Positions 1 through 7,174 of a DNA stretch of 44,871 nt are shown piece by piece. Each line of letters begins with the position of its first letter. Positions within the stretch are counted from its first letter, which is position 1. A program made the position numbers and the translations under genes. This DNA comes from Anaerolineae bacterium (GTDB taxonomy: Bacteria; Chloroflexota; Anaerolineae; JAFGEY01): contig JAFGIE010000138.1 in the NCBI GenBank assembly GCA_016929775.1, positions 1 through 44,871 of the forward strand, read 5' to 3'. The notes below the pieces were generated by a model that worked only from the letters and a program-made list of their open reading frames with translations, was not told the DNA's origin and did no database searches.

Positions 1-101
1 CTCCCTGCGCTCTACTATTCTCAGTGGGCGCTTCGATTCGACTTGGGACCGCGTCTACAGCTCGCCCCAGAACTGAAGGACGCCCCGCCGCGGAATGACA
101 T

Positions 102-130
102 TTGACAAATCCCCCCCCCTCGTGTACAAT
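102..130 (+). promoter_or_regulatory. sigma70-type promoter of the tRNA pair
   Basis: TTGACA at 102-107 and TACAAT at 125-130 are separated by 17 bases, a near-consensus sigma70 promoter. The spacer contains a run of nine C at 111-119. Transcription should start near 137, a dozen bases before the tRNA-Phe gene. Nothing recognisable as a gene was seen in bases 1-101. Confidence 0.85.
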
Positions 131-148
131 ACCGATCGCACACGGTCC

Positions 149-221
149 GCCGCGGTAGCTCAGTTGGTAGAGCACTTGACTGAAAATCAAGGAGTCCCCA
201 GTTCGAGTCTGGGCTGCGGCA
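149..221 (+). tRNA. tRNA-Phe (anticodon GAA)
   Basis: The sequence folds as a full cloverleaf. The acceptor arm GCCGCGG pairs with CTGCGGC (one G-U). The D arm is GCTCAGTTGGTAGAGC. The anticodon arm is CTTGA-CTGAAAA-TCAAG, placing GAA at the anticodon. The T arm contains GTTCGAGTC. The discriminator base is A221. No CCA is encoded, so it must be added after transcription. The next tRNA begins 8 bases downstream, so both are probably cut from one transcript. Confidence 0.95.
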
Positions 222-229
222 TCGAATAT

Positions 230-304
230 GCGGGCTTGGCTCAGTGGTAGAGCGTCTCCTTGCCAAGGAGAAAGTCACGGGTTCAAATCCCGTAGCCCGC
301 TCCA
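230..304 (+). tRNA. tRNA-Gly (anticodon GCC)
   Basis: The acceptor arm GCGGGCT pairs with AGCCCGC. The D arm is GCTCAGTGGTAGAGC. The anticodon arm is TCTCC-TTGCCAA-GGAGA, giving anticodon GCC, and the T arm has GTTCAAATC. The discriminator is T301 and bases 302-304 read CCA, so the 3' CCA may be encoded, although the upstream tRNA-Phe lacks it and this may be chance. It is co-transcribed with tRNA-Phe. Confidence 0.95.
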
Positions 305-308
305 CAGC

Positions 309-346
309 AGAGCGCCCCTTCCAAACGGAGGGGCGCTCTTTGTTTT
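309..346 (+). terminator. rho-independent terminator after the tRNAs
   Basis: A perfect 11-bp stem, AGAGCGCCCCT (309-319) with AGGGGCGCTCT (329-339), has a short loop and is followed by TTGTTTT. The T-rich tail lies on the plus strand, so it terminates the tRNA transcript. The same hairpin lies about 60 bases beyond the stop of the convergent cysE gene and could help end that operon, but without a U-tract in that direction. Confidence 0.85.
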
Positions 347-398
347 CGGGAAGCTTGCCCGGGCTGCGCTGATCGACGCGCGCACGGCAAGGATGCGC

Positions 399-1376
399 TC
401 ACTCGGCTCCGTTGCGGGCGACGATGGGCTCGGACTGCTGGCGCGCGTTGTAGACCTTGGAGTAGGGGGGGACTGAGGTGACGAGCCACACGCTGCCGCC
501 GATGACCGAGTCGTGCCCGACCACGGTCTCTCCGCCGAGGATCGTCGCGCCGGAATAGATCGTCACGTCGTCCTCGATCGTCGGATGTCGCTTTTGGCCG
601 CGCATGTCGCGGCTGACGCTCAGTGCGCCGAGGGTCACGCCCTGATAGATCTTGACCCGGTCGCCCACGACGGCAGTCTCGCCGATCACGACGCCCGTGC
701 CGTGGTCGATAAAGAACGACTGCCCGATCTGCGCCCCCGGATGGATGTCGATCCCGGTGCGGTGGTGGACGTGCTCGGTCATGATCCGGGGCAGGAGCGG
801 GACCTCGCGCTGGTACAAAAAGTGCGCCAGGCGATAGACCGTGATCGCCGCCACGCTGGGGTAGGCGAGGATCACCTCGTTGGCGCTGTTGGCGGCGGGA
901 TCTCCCGCGACCGCAGCCTCGACGTCGAGCTGGAGCAGGGCGCGAATGGTAGGTATGGCGTGCAGGAGCGCGAGCGCTGCCGCCTGGGCCTTGCCAGCGC
1001 ACTTGGGCACCTCGTCGCACTGGTCGCACTCGAAGCACATGCAGCGCTGGATCTCCTGGCTGAGATGCTTGTAGACCCAGGCGACGCGCTCGCCGGTCAC
1101 GTAGGGCAGCGCTGCCTCCTCGACGGCGCCGGCGTCAAAGTAGCCGGGAAACAGGATCATCTGCAGGGTCTGGGTGATGTTGATGATGTGCTGCTGGGAG
1201 GGAAGATTGGTGATCCCGGCATAGTTGATCCCGCCATGGTGGTCGTACGAGTCGAGGATGTCCTTGACGATGTCGCCGATCTGGTCGACCTCGCTGTGCC
1301 AACGGCCTGGCACCACGCGCATCTGTCCCATCCGCCACTGGCGCTCGTCGAATCCGTTGTGCGCACGATCGATCAT
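399..1376 (-). CDS. cysE: serine O-acetyltransferase (EpsC/CysE type)
   Basis: This 325-residue protein transfers acetyl from acetyl-CoA to serine, making O-acetylserine, the carbon skeleton for cysteine. The C-terminal half (about 205-310) is a left-handed hexapeptide-repeat domain with the family motifs IHPGAQIG (211-218), DHGTGVVIGET (224-234) and YQGVTLG, including His212 and His225 expected in the active site. The N-terminal part is long, as in the EpsC branch. It carries an unusual cysteine cluster at C112, C114, C117, C120 and C126. ATG 1376 is preceded by AAGGAG. It is the last gene of the Rrf2-metY-metX-metW operon, 15 bases after metW. Identification as a serine acetyltransferase is firm; a role for the cysteines is unknown. 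Confidence 0.92.
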   Translation of the reverse strand: MIDRAHNGFDERQWRMGQMRVVPGRWHSEVDQIGDIVKDILDSYDHHGGINYAGITNLPSQQHIINITQTLQMILFPGYFDAGAVEEAALPYVTGERVAWVYKHLSQEIQRCMCFECDQCDEVPKCAGKAQAAALALLHAIPTIRALLQLDVEAAVAGDPAANSANEVILAYPSVAAITVYRLAHFLYQREVPLLPRIMTEHVHHRTGIDIHPGAQIGQSFFIDHGTGVVIGETAVVGDRVKIYQGVTLGALSVSRDMRGQKRHPTIEDDVTIYSGATILGGETVVGHDSVIGGSVWLVTSVPPYSKVYNARQQSEPIVARNGAE

Positions 1377-1391
1377 TGTTGTCTCCTTGGG

Positions 1392-2000
1392 CTAGGTGCG
1401 CCTGATCTGAAAGATGGCCAAACCCGCGCGCCAGTTTGCCCCGAGGGGCCCGATCTGCCGCGACGGCGGCACCGTAAAGATCTCGCGCACCCGCGTCAAG
1501 CCATGAGCCTCGCACAGCTCGCGCAAATCGGTCACGGTGCAGAGGTGTACGTTTGGCGTGTCATACCACTGGTAGGGCAGCAGATCATTGCGCGGCATGC
1601 GCCCCCGCAGCAAGAGCTGCAGCCGGACCTGCCAATGCCCAAAGTTCGGAAAGCTGATGATCGCCGTCTCGCCGACGCGCAGCATCTCGTTGATCACGCG
1701 CACCGGATCGGCTGTCTGCTGCAGGGTCTGGCTCAGGATCACGACGTCGAACGAGTGGTCGCGATAGAAGGCCATCCCCTCCAGCATATCGCCGTGGTAG
1801 ACGGCGACGCCCCGCTGGATGCACGCCACGACTGCGCGATCGTTGATCTCGATCCCGCGTCCCTGGCAGCCCTTGTTCGCCGCCAGATCCGCCAGGAGCT
1901 GCCCATCGCCGCAGCCCAGGTCGAGGACGCGCGATCCGGCGGGGACCATCGCCTCGATCAGGGCATAGTCGAGCCGTCGCTTGGTCTGCTGCTTGCTCAT
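1392..2000 (-). CDS. metW: methionine biosynthesis protein MetW
   Basis: This 202-residue class I SAM-dependent methyltransferase fold has motif I VLDLGCGDGQLL near residues 25-36, the acidic GIEIN strand, and the family blocks 'VILSQTLQQ' and 'ISFPNFGHW' that are typical of MetW. MetW works with MetX and is required for, or stimulates, its homoserine acetylation in some bacteria; it may not itself methylate. ATG 2000 overlaps the metX stop codon (ATGA), so translation is probably coupled. Length and motif order fit the family. The metX-metW pairing strongly supports the call. Confidence 0.92.
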   Translation of the reverse strand: MSKQQTKRRLDYALIEAMVPAGSRVLDLGCGDGQLLADLAANKGCQGRGIEINDRAVVACIQRGVAVYHGDMLEGMAFYRDHSFDVVILSQTLQQTADPVRVINEMLRVGETAIISFPNFGHWQVRLQLLLRGRMPRNDLLPYQWYDTPNVHLCTVTDLRELCEAHGLTRVREIFTVPPSRQIGPLGANWRAGLAIFQIRRT

Positions 2001-3193
2001 GACTTGGCGCGCTCCCGTCGCTGCACGTGCGCCAAAAAGCTCTCCACCGCCGCCGAGAACTGCTCGTTGGGCAGGAGAAAGGCGTCGTGCCCGTAGGCGT
2101 TGGCGATCTCGAAGAACGTCGTCGACACGCCATTGGCTTGCAGCGCCTGGACGATCTCTTTGGCTTCGGCAGTGGGGTAGAGCCAGTCGCTGCTAAAGGA
2201 GACGACCAGGAACTCGGCGCGCACCGCTTCGAAGGCCTCGACGAGGGAGCGGTGTCCGTTTGCCAGGTCAAAGTAGTCGATCGCCTTGGTGATATAAAGG
2301 TACGAGTTGGCGTCAAAGCGCTCTACGAAGCGGCTGCCCTGGTAGCGCAGGTAGCTCTCGACCTGGAACTCGGTCCCAAAGTCAAAGCCAAAGGCATCGC
2401 GATCCTGCAGGCGGCGCCCAAACTTGGCGCGCATCTGCTCCTCGGACAGGTAGGTGATGTGCCCGATCATGCGCGCGATCGCCAACCCAGCGGCGGGAGC
2501 GCCATCGGGCCCGTTGCCATAGTAGTCGCCCCCATGCCAGTTCGGATCCGCCACGATCGCCTGCCGCCCGACCTCGTTGAAGGCGATGCCCTGCGCGTTG
2601 AGGCGCGCCGAGGTGGCGATCGCGAGCACGGAGGCTGTACTCCCGGGATAGCGGACTGCCCAGTCTAGGGCCAACATCCCGCCCATGCTGCCCCCGCAGA
2701 CGGCGAGTAAGCGCTCGATGCCTAGGTGTTCGATCAGGCGCTTTTGGGCGCGCGCCATGTCGCCCAGGGTGACGATCGGAAAGCCGAGTCCGTAGGGCCG
2801 TCCCGTTTCGGGACAGATGCTCGCCGGGCCCGTGCTACCCTTACAGCCGCCAATCACGTTGGCGCAGATCACCATGTACCTGTCCGTGTCGAACGGTTTG
2901 CCAGGACCGACCATGATGTCCCACCAACCGGGTTTGCGGTCCTCCGGCGTGTGATAGCCGGCGACGTGCGCGTCGCCCGACAAGGCGTGAAAGATCAGGA
3001 TCGCGTTGTCGCGCGCTGGGCTCAACGTGCCGTAGGTCTCGTAGGCCTGGGTGACGGGGGAGAGGGTGCGTCCGCAGTCGAGCGCGAGCGGCGGGGACTC
3101 GAACGTCCAGGTCTGTGGCTCGACCAAGCCAACGCTCTGCGCGCCGCCGAGGCGCGAGCCGTCACTAACCGGTACGGGATCGTCGATCGACAA
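1997..3193 (-). CDS. metX: homoserine O-acetyltransferase
   Basis: This 398-residue alpha/beta hydrolase-fold enzyme acetylates homoserine using acetyl-CoA, activating it for direct sulfhydrylation by the MetY next to it. The nucleophile elbow GGSMGG has Ser169; the probable triad partners are Asp336 (SSDWLYP) and His369 (GHDAFL). The blocks HALSGDAH and NVIGGCKGSTGP are characteristic of MetX. The start is TTG at 3193, chosen because GAGGAGAG lies five bases upstream and no ATG or GTG occurs in frame near the conserved N-terminus. It lies 13 bases after metY and overlaps metW by four bases. The family also contains homoserine succinyltransferases, so acyl specificity is inferred. Confidence 0.93.
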   Translation of the reverse strand: MSIDDPVPVSDGSRLGGAQSVGLVEPQTWTFESPPLALDCGRTLSPVTQAYETYGTLSPARDNAILIFHALSGDAHVAGYHTPEDRKPGWWDIMVGPGKPFDTDRYMVICANVIGGCKGSTGPASICPETGRPYGLGFPIVTLGDMARAQKRLIEHLGIERLLAVCGGSMGGMLALDWAVRYPGSTASVLAIATSARLNAQGIAFNEVGRQAIVADPNWHGGDYYGNGPDGAPAAGLAIARMIGHITYLSEEQMRAKFGRRLQDRDAFGFDFGTEFQVESYLRYQGSRFVERFDANSYLYITKAIDYFDLANGHRSLVEAFEAVRAEFLVVSFSSDWLYPTAEAKEIVQALQANGVSTTFFEIANAYGHDAFLLPNEQFSAAVESFLAHVQRRERAKS

Positions 3194-3206
3194 TTTCTCT
3201 CCTCTG

Positions 3207-4487
3207 CTAGACTTTTGCTAGGGCCCGGTCGAGGTCCGCCAGGATGTCATCCAGGGTCTCGATGCCGACCGAGAGGCGGACAAAGTCGGGCGTCACGCCC
3301 GCCGCGCGCTGCTCGTCCTCGTCCAGCTGCTGGTGCGTGGTCGAGGCGGGGTGGATCGCCAGGCTGCGCGCGTCGCCAATGTTGGCGAGATGGCTGAACA
3401 GGGCCAGGCCCTCGATGAACGCGCGACCCGCCTCCAAGCCCCCGCGCACGCCAAAACCGACCAACCCGCTCGCGCCGTCGGGCAGGTAGCGCGCCGCGAG
3501 GTCGTGGCTGGGGTGGCTGGGCAGGCCCGGATAGAGCACCCACGCCACCTTGGGATGCCTTTCCAAGTAGCGCGCCACGGCGAGCGCGTTCTCCGAGTGC
3601 CGTGCCATGCGCAGGCTGAGCGTCTCGATGCCCTGCAGGATCAGGAAGGCGTTGAATGGGCTGAGACAGGCGCCCAGGTCGCGCAGGGTGCGCACCCGGA
3701 CGCGCGTGGCAAAGGTCCGCTCCCCAAAGGTCTGGTAGAAGGGCAAGCCGTGGTAGCTGGGATCGGGGTCCACGAACTCGGCAAAGCGCCCGCTGTCCCA
3801 CGGGAAACGCCCCCCGTCGACGATGATCCCGCCGATCGAGTTTCCGTGTCCGCCGAGGTACTTGGTCAGGCTGTGCACCACAATGTCCGCCCCGTGCTCC
3901 ACCGGTCGGCAGAGGGCGGGCGAGGCGGTGGTGTTGTCGACGACGAGCGGCAGCCCGTGCGCGTGCGCGACCGCCGCGATCTGCGCCAGGTCGGGGACCG
4001 TGAGCTTGGGATTGCCGATCGTCTCCACATAGATCGCCTTGGTGCGGTCGGTGACCGCTGCGCCAAAGGCAGCCGGATCGTCGCTCTCGACCCAGATGGT
4101 GCGCACGCCCATGCGGGGGAGTGTGCTGGCGAACAGAGTCACCGTCCCCCCGTAGAGGCGGGTCGAAGCCACGATCTCGTCTCCCTCAGCGCACAGGGTG
4201 AGCATGGCTGCCGAGATGGCAGCCATGCCGCTGGCAAAGGCCAGTCCGGCGACGCCCCCCTCCAAGGCAGCGACGCGCTGCTCCAGCACGTCGGTCGTGG
4301 GGTTCATGATCCGGGTATAGATGTTGCCCGGTTCTTCGAGCGCAAAGAGCCGCGCAGCGTGCGCCGTGTCCTGAAAGACATAGCTGGTCGTCTGCCAGAT
4401 CGGGACGGCGCGCGCCCCGGTCTCGGCGTCCGGGGTGTGCCCGGCGTGCAGGGCGCGGGTGTCAAAGCCGGCGAACTGGTCCGTCAT
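3207..4487 (-). CDS. metY: O-acetylhomoserine sulfhydrylase
   Basis: This 426-residue PLP enzyme of the Cys/Met metabolism family replaces the acetyl group of O-acetylhomoserine with sulfide to give homocysteine. The Schiff-base lysine is K209 in [23 protein letters not shown] (58-69) and the SGMAAISA block bind the cofactor. The N-terminus '[13 protein letters not shown]' is typical of MetY rather than cystathionine synthases. ATG 4487 has GGAGGA upstream and overlaps the Rrf2 regulator stop (ATGA), indicating coupling. The frame stays open another 48 codons upstream, but that stretch lies inside the regulator gene and is not conserved-looking. With metX it makes a complete direct-sulfhydrylation route to homocysteine. 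Confidence 0.94.
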   Translation of the reverse strand: MTDQFAGFDTRALHAGHTPDAETGARAVPIWQTTSYVFQDTAHAARLFALEEPGNIYTRIMNPTTDVLEQRVAALEGGVAGLAFASGMAAISAAMLTLCAEGDEIVASTRLYGGTVTLFASTLPRMGVRTIWVESDDPAAFGAAVTDRTKAIYVETIGNPKLTVPDLAQIAAVAHAHGLPLVVDNTTASPALCRPVEHGADIVVHSLTKYLGGHGNSIGGIIVDGGRFPWDSGRFAEFVDPDPSYHGLPFYQTFGERTFATRVRVRTLRDLGACLSPFNAFLILQGIETLSLRMARHSENALAVARYLERHPKVAWVLYPGLPSHPSHDLAARYLPDGASGLVGFGVRGGLEAGRAFIEGLALFSHLANIGDARSLAIHPASTTHQQLDEDEQRAAGVTPDFVRLSVGIETLDDILADLDRALAKV

Positions 4488-4966
4488 GCTGGTTCCTCCA
4501 CGTGTGTGCGGCTCCCAGGCTCCGCCGCGTGTTCGCGTCGTGCGCGCCGTCCCTGGTCTGCTTCGGTGTAGAGCTGGTCGAGCGTCGTTGCGTCGAGCGC
4601 AGTGTGGATGGCTTGCGAGAGGCGCACCCACAAAGGATGTGTGGCGCAGACGTCGGCGCGTGGACAGGTCTCGTCGGGCGCGGCATCCACGCAGTGAACG
4701 ACGCTCAACGACTCCCCCACCGCGCGCAAGACGTCCCCAGCGCTGATCTCGCTCGGGCGGCGGGCCAAGGTGTAGCCGCCGCCCGGTCCGGGCACGCTCT
4801 CTACCAGCCCCGCGTGCCTGAGCTTGCCCAACAGCTGCGCCAGGTAAGGGCTCGAGATCTCTTGGCGGCGCGCGATGTCCCGTCGCAGGATAGGGCCTTG
4901 TCCCTGGTGTGCCGCCAGATCGACCATCGCACGCAGCGCGTATCGTCCCAACGTGGACAATCGCAC
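4484..4966 (-). CDS. Rrf2-family transcriptional regulator with IscR-like Cys3His motif
   Basis: This 160-residue protein has an N-terminal winged helix ([18 protein letters not shown]; recognition region [18 protein letters not shown]; wing [10 protein letters not shown]). After it come C92, C101, C107 and H110 in the context [13 protein letters not shown]. The C-x5-C-x2-H part matches the IscR [2Fe-2S] ligand layout, while the first spacing is eight rather than five. By family it should sense Fe-S status, redox or sulfur supply and regulate its own operon. Start GTG 4966 has GGAGGAAGG upstream. It is the first gene of the met/cys operon. A CymR-like role in cysteine control is an inference from position. 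Confidence 0.88.
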   Translation of the reverse strand: MRLSTLGRYALRAMVDLAAHQGQGPILRRDIARRQEISSPYLAQLLGKLRHAGLVESVPGPGGGYTLARRPSEISAGDVLRAVGESLSVVHCVDAAPDETCPRADVCATHPLWVRLSQAIHTALDATTLDQLYTEADQGRRARREHAAEPGSRTHVEEPA

Positions 4967-5008
4967 GGTCCTTCCTCCGTTGCCAACCGGTCTTGTCGGT
5001 AGGACCGT
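4965..5008 (-). promoter_or_regulatory. 8-bp inverted repeat spanning leader and start codon of the regulator gene
   Basis: On the minus strand ACGGTCCT (5008-5001) recurs inverted as AGGACCGT (4972-4965). The second arm includes the first bases of the GTG start codon, and a smaller ACCG/CGGT pair lies inside. The first arm sits right at the predicted transcription start, so a DNA operator is as likely as an RNA hairpin masking the start. Confidence 0.35.
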
Positions 5009-5037
5009 ATCTTACTATTGTTAAGTGAATTTGTCAA
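5009..5037 (-). promoter_or_regulatory. sigma70-type promoter of the rrf2-met-cys operon
   Basis: Read on the minus strand, TTGACA (5037-5032) and TAAGAT (5014-5009) are 17 bases apart. The -35 overlaps the stop codon of the upstream hydrolase gene. The start would be near 5002, leaving a leader of only about 35 bases, too short for a SAM or T-box riboswitch. The spacer and -10 carry CTTA-N7-TAAG, a weak dyad that could be part of a regulator site. Confidence 0.8.
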
Positions 5038-6419
5038 TCACCGACCCGGCGATAGATCCGGCCAAAGCGCAGCCAGCCAATCGCGCCGTCGGCGGTCCGG
5101 ATCGCCTCTGCGCGCCCGCCCTTGCCCGCCCCGCGGACGACCAGCAGCCGGTCCTTGTCCCAGAGTCCCAGCGCCGCGGGCGGGGGCGGCGGGGGCGGAG
5201 GTTGGTCTTGCGACGGGAAGCCGCGCTTGTAGATCATCTGGGCGACGAGCTGCCCGTTGAGCATGCCGAGCTCGACCTCGGCAAAGGGGCGCGTGTACAA
5301 GCCCGCGTACTGCGCCAGCTCCTCCTCGGAGGCCTCGATCGGCTTCGGCTCCGATTCCTCCAAGCCGAGGTAGTGCTTGAGCGCCCAGCGGCGCACGTCG
5401 CCGGTGACGTCGCCGCCTGCATTGGCATTCGTCAAGACTGCCAAGGCGAACCGGCGCGCAGGGAGAAGGATCAGAAGCGAGATCTGGCCCGTGGTCCCGC
5501 CCCCGTGTGACAGCTGCCGCACGCCGCTCACGTCGTCGGCAAACCACGACAGCGCGATCTGCTCCGTCTCGCCCCACCGGCTCGCCTGTGGGGCGTGCAT
5601 GTGGGCCATCGTCTCGGGCTGCAGCACGTGCACCGGTGCCTCCTCACCTGCGCTGCCTGCTGTTCCATCGCCCATCTGGAAGCGGGCGTAGCGGAGGAGT
5701 TGTCCCACGTCGCAGGTGATGCCGCCCGCCGGGTACGCCGCGCGAGGCAGGGGCCAAGGGCGCAGCACGCTGACCGCCGCGCCCTCTCCCCCGTGGCCCA
5801 CGGCAAAGCGGTAGGTGATCAGGTCACCTGGGTCGTAGAAGCAGCGGTCCAAGCCGAGCGGGTCAAAGACCAACTCGTGCATAGCCTCTTCGAAGCGCTT
5901 GCCGGTCACGAGCTCGATCACGCGACCGGCGAGGTTAAAGCCGGCGTTGTTGTAGGACCAGACCGTGCCGATCGGGGCAAGCTGCTCGACGTCAGCCATC
6001 ACGCTCACATACTTGGCCATGGCGTCGTCGCCCGCGCCCGTGTCCTCAAAGACGTCGCCCTCCCAGCCGCCCATATGAGTCAGCAGGTGCCAGAGCGTCG
6101 CCTGGGCGGATGCGTCCTCGTCGGCGACCTGAAAGTCGGGGATGTAGGTGCGGAGCGGGGCGTGCAGGTCGAGCTTGTTCGCCTCGACGAGGCGCATGAC
6201 CGCCAGGCAGGTGAACGTCTTGCTGATCGACCCGATCTGGAACAGCGTCTCGGCGGTGACGGGAAGGGGATGGTCGACGTTGGTCACGCCACACCCGGCG
6301 GTGTAGGTCTGGTCCTCGTACAGGACGCCCACGGCGACGCCCGGCACGTGCTTGCGCTCGGCGGTCTGCTCGACGTAGGCGCACAACTGCTCAAAGAGCT
6401 CTTTGGGATCCTGGGTCAT
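5034..6419 (-). CDS. beta-lactamase class C-like serine hydrolase
   Basis: This 461-residue penicillin-binding-protein/esterase-fold hydrolase has the three family motifs: S64-x-x-K67 (SISK), Y156-N-N158, and H305-G-G307. Such proteins act as esterases, D-aminopeptidases or peptidases more often than true lactamases. The C-terminal ~100 residues form a lipocalin-like accessory region (ELAQYAGLYTRP onwards) and contain eight consecutive prolines (407-414), which would need EF-P to translate. No signal peptide is seen with ATG 6419. That start was chosen because GGAG lies upstream and the family region begins directly after; the frame is open 81 codons further upstream without conserved sequence. 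It is transcribed alone from the region holding the 6505-6530 dyad. Confidence 0.85.
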   Translation of the reverse strand: MTQDPKELFEQLCAYVEQTAERKHVPGVAVGVLYEDQTYTAGCGVTNVDHPLPVTAETLFQIGSISKTFTCLAVMRLVEANKLDLHAPLRTYIPDFQVADEDASAQATLWHLLTHMGGWEGDVFEDTGAGDDAMAKYVSVMADVEQLAPIGTVWSYNNAGFNLAGRVIELVTGKRFEEAMHELVFDPLGLDRCFYDPGDLITYRFAVGHGGEGAAVSVLRPWPLPRAAYPAGGITCDVGQLLRYARFQMGDGTAGSAGEEAPVHVLQPETMAHMHAPQASRWGETEQIALSWFADDVSGVRQLSHGGGTTGQISLLILLPARRFALAVLTNANAGGDVTGDVRRWALKHYLGLEESEPKPIEASEEELAQYAGLYTRPFAEVELGMLNGQLVAQMIYKRGFPSQDQPPPPPPPPAALGLWDKDRLLVVRGAGKGGRAEAIRTADGAIGWLRFGRIYRRVGD

Positions 6420-6480
6420 CTCGGCGCTCCTTTCCGCCCGCGGTTCCTGGCGGGCTGCGGGTAGGTTCGGCATGCGGACC

Positions 6481-6509
6481 ATTCTACACGGAAACGGGTC
6501 TGCGGGCAA
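6481..6509 (-). promoter_or_regulatory. candidate promoter of the serine hydrolase gene
   Basis: Minus-strand TTGCCC (6509-6504) and TAGAAT (6486-6481) are separated by 17 bases, about 60 bases upstream of the start codon. An alternative extended -10, TGGTATACT, lies at 6553-6545 on the same strand but lacks a -35. Confidence 0.55.
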
Positions 6510-6530
6510 TGCCAGGGCCTGGCATTTGCC
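6505..6530. promoter_or_regulatory. near-perfect palindrome, candidate operator
   Basis: AATGCCAGG (6508-6516), a central G, and CCTGGCATT (6518-6526) form a perfect 9-bp dyad. It extends to GGCAATGCCAGG against CCTGGCATTTGCC with a single extra T. The site overlaps the -35 of the hydrolase promoter and lies in the 281-base gap between divergent genes, a placement typical of a repressor site. No T-run follows in either direction, so a terminator is unlikely. Confidence 0.55.
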
Positions 6531-6700
6531 AATCACCTGGATCGAGTATACCATGCGGGGAATCCGGGGGTGCACCTGTTGTGCGGGGCAGTGGGGTAGC
6601 CAACAGGAATGCAGCTCCCGGGAAGCCGTGCTGCCTCTCACAGGGATGGGGCGATGCGGCATCTAGTCCACGCCACACGATGGTGGGTAGGAGGAGTGCA

Positions 6701-7174
6701 GTGAGCGAACAGGGCAGCAACGGTTTGCGCGGGTTCGAGACGGTGGGGCAGTTCCTGGAAGAGGACGAGTGGTACCCGCAGCGGCTGGACGACCAGTACG
6801 TCTACCGCGTCGGGTTTTCGGGCACGAATGGACAGCTGCAGTGCTACGCCCGGGTCTACGTCGACATCGAGCAGTTCGTGTTCTATGTCTATGCGCCGAT
6901 CAAGGCACCCCAGACGGCGCGCCAGCAGGCAGCCGAGTTCCTGACCCGGGCCAACTATGGCATGCGGATCGGCAATTTCGAGATGGACTATGCCGACGGC
7001 GAAGTGCGCTACAAGAGCAGCGTCGACTTTGAGCATGCGACCCTGTCGGGCGAGTTGGTGCGCAACGCCATCTACCCAGCGGTGCGCATGATGGACGACT
7101 ATTTGCCTGGGCTGTTGAGCGTGATCTATGGCGGCAAGACGCCGGAAGAGGCGATCGCCGAGATCGAGGGCTAA
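6701..7174 (+). CDS. YbjN-domain protein
   Basis: This 157-residue soluble protein has the YbjN/DUF1790 pattern: an N-terminal strand-helix segment (VGQFLEEDEWYPQRLD), alternating strands around residues 30-65, a helix beginning at 'APQTARQQAAEFLTRANYG', and 'GNFEMDYADGEVRYKSSVDF'. Members are proposed chaperone-like or sensory proteins of unclear role. The GTG start at 6701 was preferred over ATG 6680 because AGGAGGA sits just upstream of it. Its TAA overlaps the ATG of hyuA by one base, so it heads the operon that runs to 12557. Confidence 0.75.
   Translation: MSEQGSNGLRGFETVGQFLEEDEWYPQRLDDQYVYRVGFSGTNGQLQCYARVYVDIEQFVFYVYAPIKAPQTARQQAAEFLTRANYGMRIGNFEMDYADGEVRYKSSVDFEHATLSGELVRNAIYPAVRMMDDYLPGLLSVIYGGKTPEEAIAEIEG

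Noticed and set aside
513..2096. Long open frame opposite cysE and metW
   Set aside because: It is antisense to two well-supported genes, has no recognisable domain and follows from the GC-rich third codon positions; the same holds for other long opposite-strand frames, for example 32328-35081 and 39080-40669.
4967..5008. SAM, T-box or SMK riboswitch before the methionine operon
   Set aside because: The leader from the predicted start is only about 35 bases and has none of the conserved riboswitch elements.
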